DNA from: an uncultured cyanobacterium
GTDB taxonomy: Bacteria; Cyanobacteriota; Cyanobacteriia; Phormidesmidales; Phormidesmidaceae
DNA: 7,844 nucleotides
Assembly (NCBI GenBank): GCA_938029995.1
Contig: CALHGI010000365.1
Location: 1-7,844, forward strand
Direction of reading: 5' to 3'
Position numbers and translations under genes: made by a program. Below, in pieces: positions 5,571 through 7,844 of the stretch. The first letter of the stretch is position 1, and every line of letters starts with the position of its first letter. The notes below the pieces were generated by a model that was not told the DNA's origin, did not search any database, and saw only the letters and a list, made by a program, of their open reading frames with translations.

Positions 5571-6136
5571 GCATGGGGGTCGCCTGACACTCTAATGCCC
5601 CCTCCTTCGGAAAAGCTGACGACAATGATGTTGGTATCGTCACGACCGACGTCTAAATAGCCTTCTGCCCAAACATCAAAGAAATCCACACCGGTAATTT
5701 TGATATCGTAAGCGCCTTCTCTAAAGGTGAATCGCTGCCGTCGGTTGGCGTAGTTGGTGGGGGAGAAAATGCGACGATTATTGACAAATACGTTGGCCCA
5801 TTCGTCCCCTTGGGCAATAAATTCTACGGTGACTCGCCGTTGTACGGGCTGCCGTCGCTCATAAATGGGGTATCGGCGGTGCCGCGAACGTCTTCTTTCC
5901 CCACGGGATGACCGTTCATGGGAACGGCGTTCCTCACGGGAACGGCGCTCCTCATAGGACTCTTCATGGGAACGGCGTTCCTCACGGGAACGACGCTCTT
6001 CACGGGACTCTTCATGGGATGGGGAGCGAATGATGATGCGACGGTCGGCTTGGGCCGGGGGGGGAATGACCAGGGGCGTTGCGATCGCACAGAGCAGTCC
6101 GACCAGTCCTAGCCTTAGCCAATGACGTTGGATCAT
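5543..6136 (-). CDS. Exported protein with Arg/Glu/Ser-rich 16-residue repeats, unknown function
   Basis: The start at 6134-6136 is chosen because GAGG sits 6 bases before it and it begins a clear signal peptide ([10 protein letters not shown], a hydrophobic core, then AQA before Asp at residue 31). A more upstream frame start (6196) would add 20 non-signal residues. After the signal comes a charged region of tandem 16-residue units ([16 protein letters not shown], then [16 protein letters not shown]) and a partial third, ending in Arg-rich RRRSRHRRY. The C-terminal half (about 100-197) is a beta-rich domain ([46 protein letters not shown]) that slightly resembles PEGA-like beta sandwiches. 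It is probably periplasmic or attached to the cell envelope, with the charged stretch binding nucleic acid, polyphosphate or glycans (inference). It has 197 residues and no known family that I can name. It likely shares a transcript with bioF. The DNA upstream (6137-6260) has no strong promoter match. Confidence 0.75.
   Translation of the reverse strand: MIQRHWLRLGLVGLLCAIATPLVIPPPAQADRRIIIRSPSHEESREERRSREERRSHEESYEERRSREERRSHERSSRGERRRSRHRRYPIYERRQPVQRRVTVEFIAQGDEWANVFVNNRRIFSPTNYANRRQRFTFREGAYDIKITGVDFFDVWAEGYLDVGRDDTNIIVVSFSEGGGIRVSGDPHAWIPVSARR
5924..6019 (-). repeat. 48-bp tandem repeat, two units, coding 16-residue repeats
   Basis: Two 48-base units (5972-6019 and 5924-5971) encode the repeats, which differ by one residue (Arg/Tyr). 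A degenerate third unit continues to about 5888. Each unit has internal shorter repeats (GGAACGGCG-like words on the plus strand), showing stepwise growth. Copy number may vary between strains. Confidence 0.8.
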
Positions 6137-6260
6137 AATGGCCTCGAAGGGCGATACCAATGGGGTTACAGGAATACTTGTCCATTCTAGATCCATCTCC
6201 CAGCCACGCTTTGGCGAGTGGCCAGATTGTTAAGGTGGCCAAATTTTCAGCCATAGGGCA

Positions 6261-6297
6261 GGCCCCCAGCCTCCTAATGTGTTGGAGACTGGGGGCC
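6261..6297 (-). terminator. Strong hairpin downstream of the phycobilisome linker gene
   Basis: The arms GGCCCCCAGCCTCC (6261-6274) and GGAGACTGGGGGCC (6284-6297) pair over 14 bp with one mismatch and a 9-base loop. It lies 49 bases after the linker stop at 6347. There is no U-run after it in the minus direction. Termination or mRNA 3'-end protection of the linker transcript is inferred. Confidence 0.65.
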
Positions 6298-6346
6298 GTT
6301 GCTGAAGTCAGGAACTTCCCATGGACAAGAAATTGTGAACTGAGGC

Positions 6347-7844
6347 CTAAATCAGACCAAACAATTTCTGAATCAACAGAGTGCCATCGGTCACAGACTG
6401 GACCTTGGCTGGGTTCTCATAGGAGAGACGCTTCTCCACTCGAGCCTTGGTGGACCCTGCCTTATCGCTGGTGGAAACACTAGGAAGCAGGTCAAACATA
6501 TTCACATAGCCCACCAGACGCATGCCAGTCTGAGTCTTGAAGCCACGGTAGTAAGGAACCACATTCTCCCCAAAGGCAGTTTCATATTCCTCACTGTCGA
6601 TGTAGGCATCAATGTCAGCATCATAACCATGGTTGTCCAGGATGGCGCTGTGGTGAACAGTCTCGTCGTAGCCCTCAGGAGCGCGACCCAGCAGATGCTT
6701 AAAGTTCAGCTCATGGCAGCGATAGCGGGGGGCGTTATCAATAAAGCGCGCCCGGTACTGGTCTGACTTAGCCAGCACCCGCACAAAGCCCCGCACGGTC
6801 AAGTCGCCATTGCGCAGCTGGGATTCAGCACTCACCAACCGCTCACTTTCCATCACGTGGGCATTGCCCAGCACCTGCTTATAAACTGCGTTAATCACCA
6901 GGGTGACATCCTCATCAGATGCGCCGGGCACTAACTTGACAGGGTCCATATTGGCCAGGGCGTTGTACTGCCCCTGCCAAATGGAGGTACGCTCCACTGA
7001 CGTTAGGGGACTGGTGGCTTCCAGATTAAAGGAATAGTCAGGTGTGGTTACGGCCACCGCAGGCTTAGCCTTGGGGCGCATGTCTGCCACCGGGATAGTC
7101 TGCTCAGCGATATCAGGAATTCGGCTGGGCTGATTACTCAAGATGGCCTGGTCTACGGCCGCGCCGCCATACTGGCTGAGTTGTTTATCACTGCTGGAAG
7201 CACCCCTCAGCAGCTGGAAGGAGTGGGTATAGCCGGTCATGCCCTGTCCCGTCTGGGTTTGATACCCCCGGAAGTAGGGCACAATGTTGGCACCAAAGGT
7301 TTGGAAGTACTCGTCACTATCTAAGTAGGAGTCAATCTCGGCGTAGAACCCTTGCTCGGCCAAGGTTTTAATGTGCTCGGAGATTTCTGCCCCATTGGCG
7401 GGGGCACGGCCTAGGAGATGCTTAAAGTTCAGCTCAACCGTCTTCAGGTTAGTGCAACGCTCATAGAACAGGGTGCGGTAGCGGTCGGACTTAGCCAGGG
7501 CGCGAACAAATTCTAGAACGGTGATGTCCCCATTGCGCAGCTGGGATTCAGCCACGGGGAAGCGCTCGCTTTCCATCAGGTGGGCGTTGCCAAATACCTG
7601 CCTATAGGCCGCTTCAATCACGACATCGAGTTGGCCAGTGCTATCGCCAGCGACTAGCTCCACCGGTTGACTGGCGGAGAATGAATCGGTGTAGGCGGCG
7701 GTGATGGACGGGGACCCTTTGTCCAGCTTGGCAACGACGACTTCTGCACCGACGGCCTTGGCCAGGTCAAACCCCTGGGGATTAAAGACGTTTTCTGTTT
7801 TTGCCTGGAATTCTTGAACTAGGGCCGTTTGTAGTTGCGATCGC
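6347..7844 (-). CDS. Phycobilisome rod-type linker with two linker domains, 5' end outside window
   Basis: 498 residues are visible, and the frame is open to the right edge with no start inside the window. After about 70 residues of variable N-terminus (FNPQGFDLAKAVGAEVVVAK) come two PBS linker domains. They lie at about visible residues 72-212 (YRQVFGNAHLMESERF, ESQLRNGDI, ELNFKHLLGRAP, SDEYFQTFG, VPYFRGYQTQTG) and 312-453 (YKQVLGNAHVMESERL, ESQLRNGDL, HELNFKHLLGRAP, VVPYYRGFKTQTG). They are joined by a Pro/Ala/Ser-rich spacer (RIPDIAEQTIPVADMRPK). The tail ends in IQKLFGLI, and there is no C-terminal CpcD domain. Linker domains organise phycobiliprotein hexamers in the thylakoid-surface antenna. 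NAHLMESER and NFKHLLGRAP match rod linkers (CpcC/CpeC-like) better than the repeats of ApcE. Tandem-domain rod linkers are known in Gloeobacter-type cyanobacteria. The gene is followed by a hairpin (6261-6297). I give no gene symbol, because the exact class cannot be fixed without the N-terminus. Confidence 0.93.
   Translation of the reverse strand, partial: RSQLQTALVQEFQAKTENVFNPQGFDLAKAVGAEVVVAKLDKGSPSITAAYTDSFSASQPVELVAGDSTGQLDVVIEAAYRQVFGNAHLMESERFPVAESQLRNGDITVLEFVRALAKSDRYRTLFYERCTNLKTVELNFKHLLGRAPANGAEISEHIKTLAEQGFYAEIDSYLDSDEYFQTFGANIVPYFRGYQTQTGQGMTGYTHSFQLLRGASSSDKQLSQYGGAAVDQAILSNQPSRIPDIAEQTIPVADMRPKAKPAVAVTTPDYSFNLEATSPLTSVERTSIWQGQYNALANMDPVKLVPGASDEDVTLVINAVYKQVLGNAHVMESERLVSAESQLRNGDLTVRGFVRVLAKSDQYRARFIDNAPRYRCHELNFKHLLGRAPEGYDETVHHSAILDNHGYDADIDAYIDSEEYETAFGENVVPYYRGFKTQTGMRLVGYVNMFDLLPSVSTSDKAGSTKARVEKRLSYENPAKVQSVTDGTLLIQKLFGLI
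6807..7552 (-). repeat. Intragenic duplication in the linker gene, 723-bp period
   Basis: The two linker domains share long identical DNA words exactly 723 bases apart: a 23-base match at 6807-6829 and 7530-7552, and a 21-base match at 6693-6713 and 7416-7436. They encode ESQLRNG and NFKHLL motifs. The constant offset (241 codons) shows that one domain arose by duplication of the other with the spacer. Confidence 0.8.

Noticed and set aside
5888..6019. The tandem repeats as a CRISPR-like array
   Set aside because: The units are adjacent without unique spacers and keep a coding frame with a signal peptide in front.
6219..6241. Two TGGCCA palindromes 17 bp apart upstream of the exported-protein gene
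   Set aside because: The six-base words are too short and common in GC-rich DNA to claim an operator.
5365..6254. Additional frames around the exported-protein and bioF genes, including one at 5824-6090 with its own repeats
   Set aside because: They are alternate frames of the same 48-bp repeat or of bioF. The chosen frame has a signal peptide and a Shine-Dalgarno.
6347..7844. Identification of the linker as ApcE (core-membrane linker)
   Set aside because: The visible domains have rod-linker wording (NAHLMESER, NFKHLLGRAP, YYRGFKTQTG), and no chromophore-binding domain is visible. The missing N-terminus prevents a final exclusion.

Overview
The window looks like a chromosomal piece of a cyanobacterium. 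The evidence is a phycobilisome linker gene with two linker domains at the right end, four perfect HIP1 octamers (GCGATCGC at 967-974, 1648-1655, 6081-6088 and 7837-7844), a thioredoxin with a WCGLC active site, and an exported protein and small Cys-rich protein of a cyanobacterial type. Genes are fairly GC-rich, while the intergenic DNA and the thioredoxin neighbourhood (about 2000-2700) are more AT-rich. I see no mobile element, CRISPR array, tRNA or rRNA.

Layout, left to right. (1) Positions 1-1280, minus: a MATE-family multidrug/DinF-like transporter whose 3' end is cut by the window edge. It is not closed by a stop in the window. (2) Positions 1461-1862, plus: a 133-residue protein with two predicted membrane segments, divergent from the transporter across a 180-bp region with three palindromes. 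Its stop codon is followed by 54 further sense codons in the same frame. (3) Positions 1863-2305: a gene-poor, partly AT-rich stretch. (4) Positions 2306-2674, plus: an atypical thioredoxin. (5) Positions 2892-4058, minus: ribD (riboflavin synthesis). (6) Positions 4111-4350, plus: a 79-residue Cys-rich protein of unknown function, divergent from ribD and overlapping the end of bioF by four bases. (7) Positions 4347-5570, minus: bioF (biotin synthesis) with a non-ATG start. (8) Positions 5543-6136, minus: an exported protein with Arg/Glu/Ser-rich 16-residue repeats, overlapping or abutting bioF and probably co-transcribed with it. (9) Positions 6347-7844, minus: the C-terminal 498 residues of a tandem-domain phycobilisome linker, closed by a strong hairpin at 6261-6297.

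The genes do not form one pathway. They are mostly housekeeping genes in short units: light harvesting (linker), two vitamin/cofactor enzymes (RibD, BioF), redox control (thioredoxin) and export (MATE). I do not see a convincing new multi-gene system. The items most worth a second look are the tandem-domain rod-type linker, the small four-cysteine protein between ribD and bioF, the repeat-bearing exported protein next to bioF, the in-frame open stretch after the stop of the 133-residue gene, and the palindrome midway between the transporter and its divergent neighbour.
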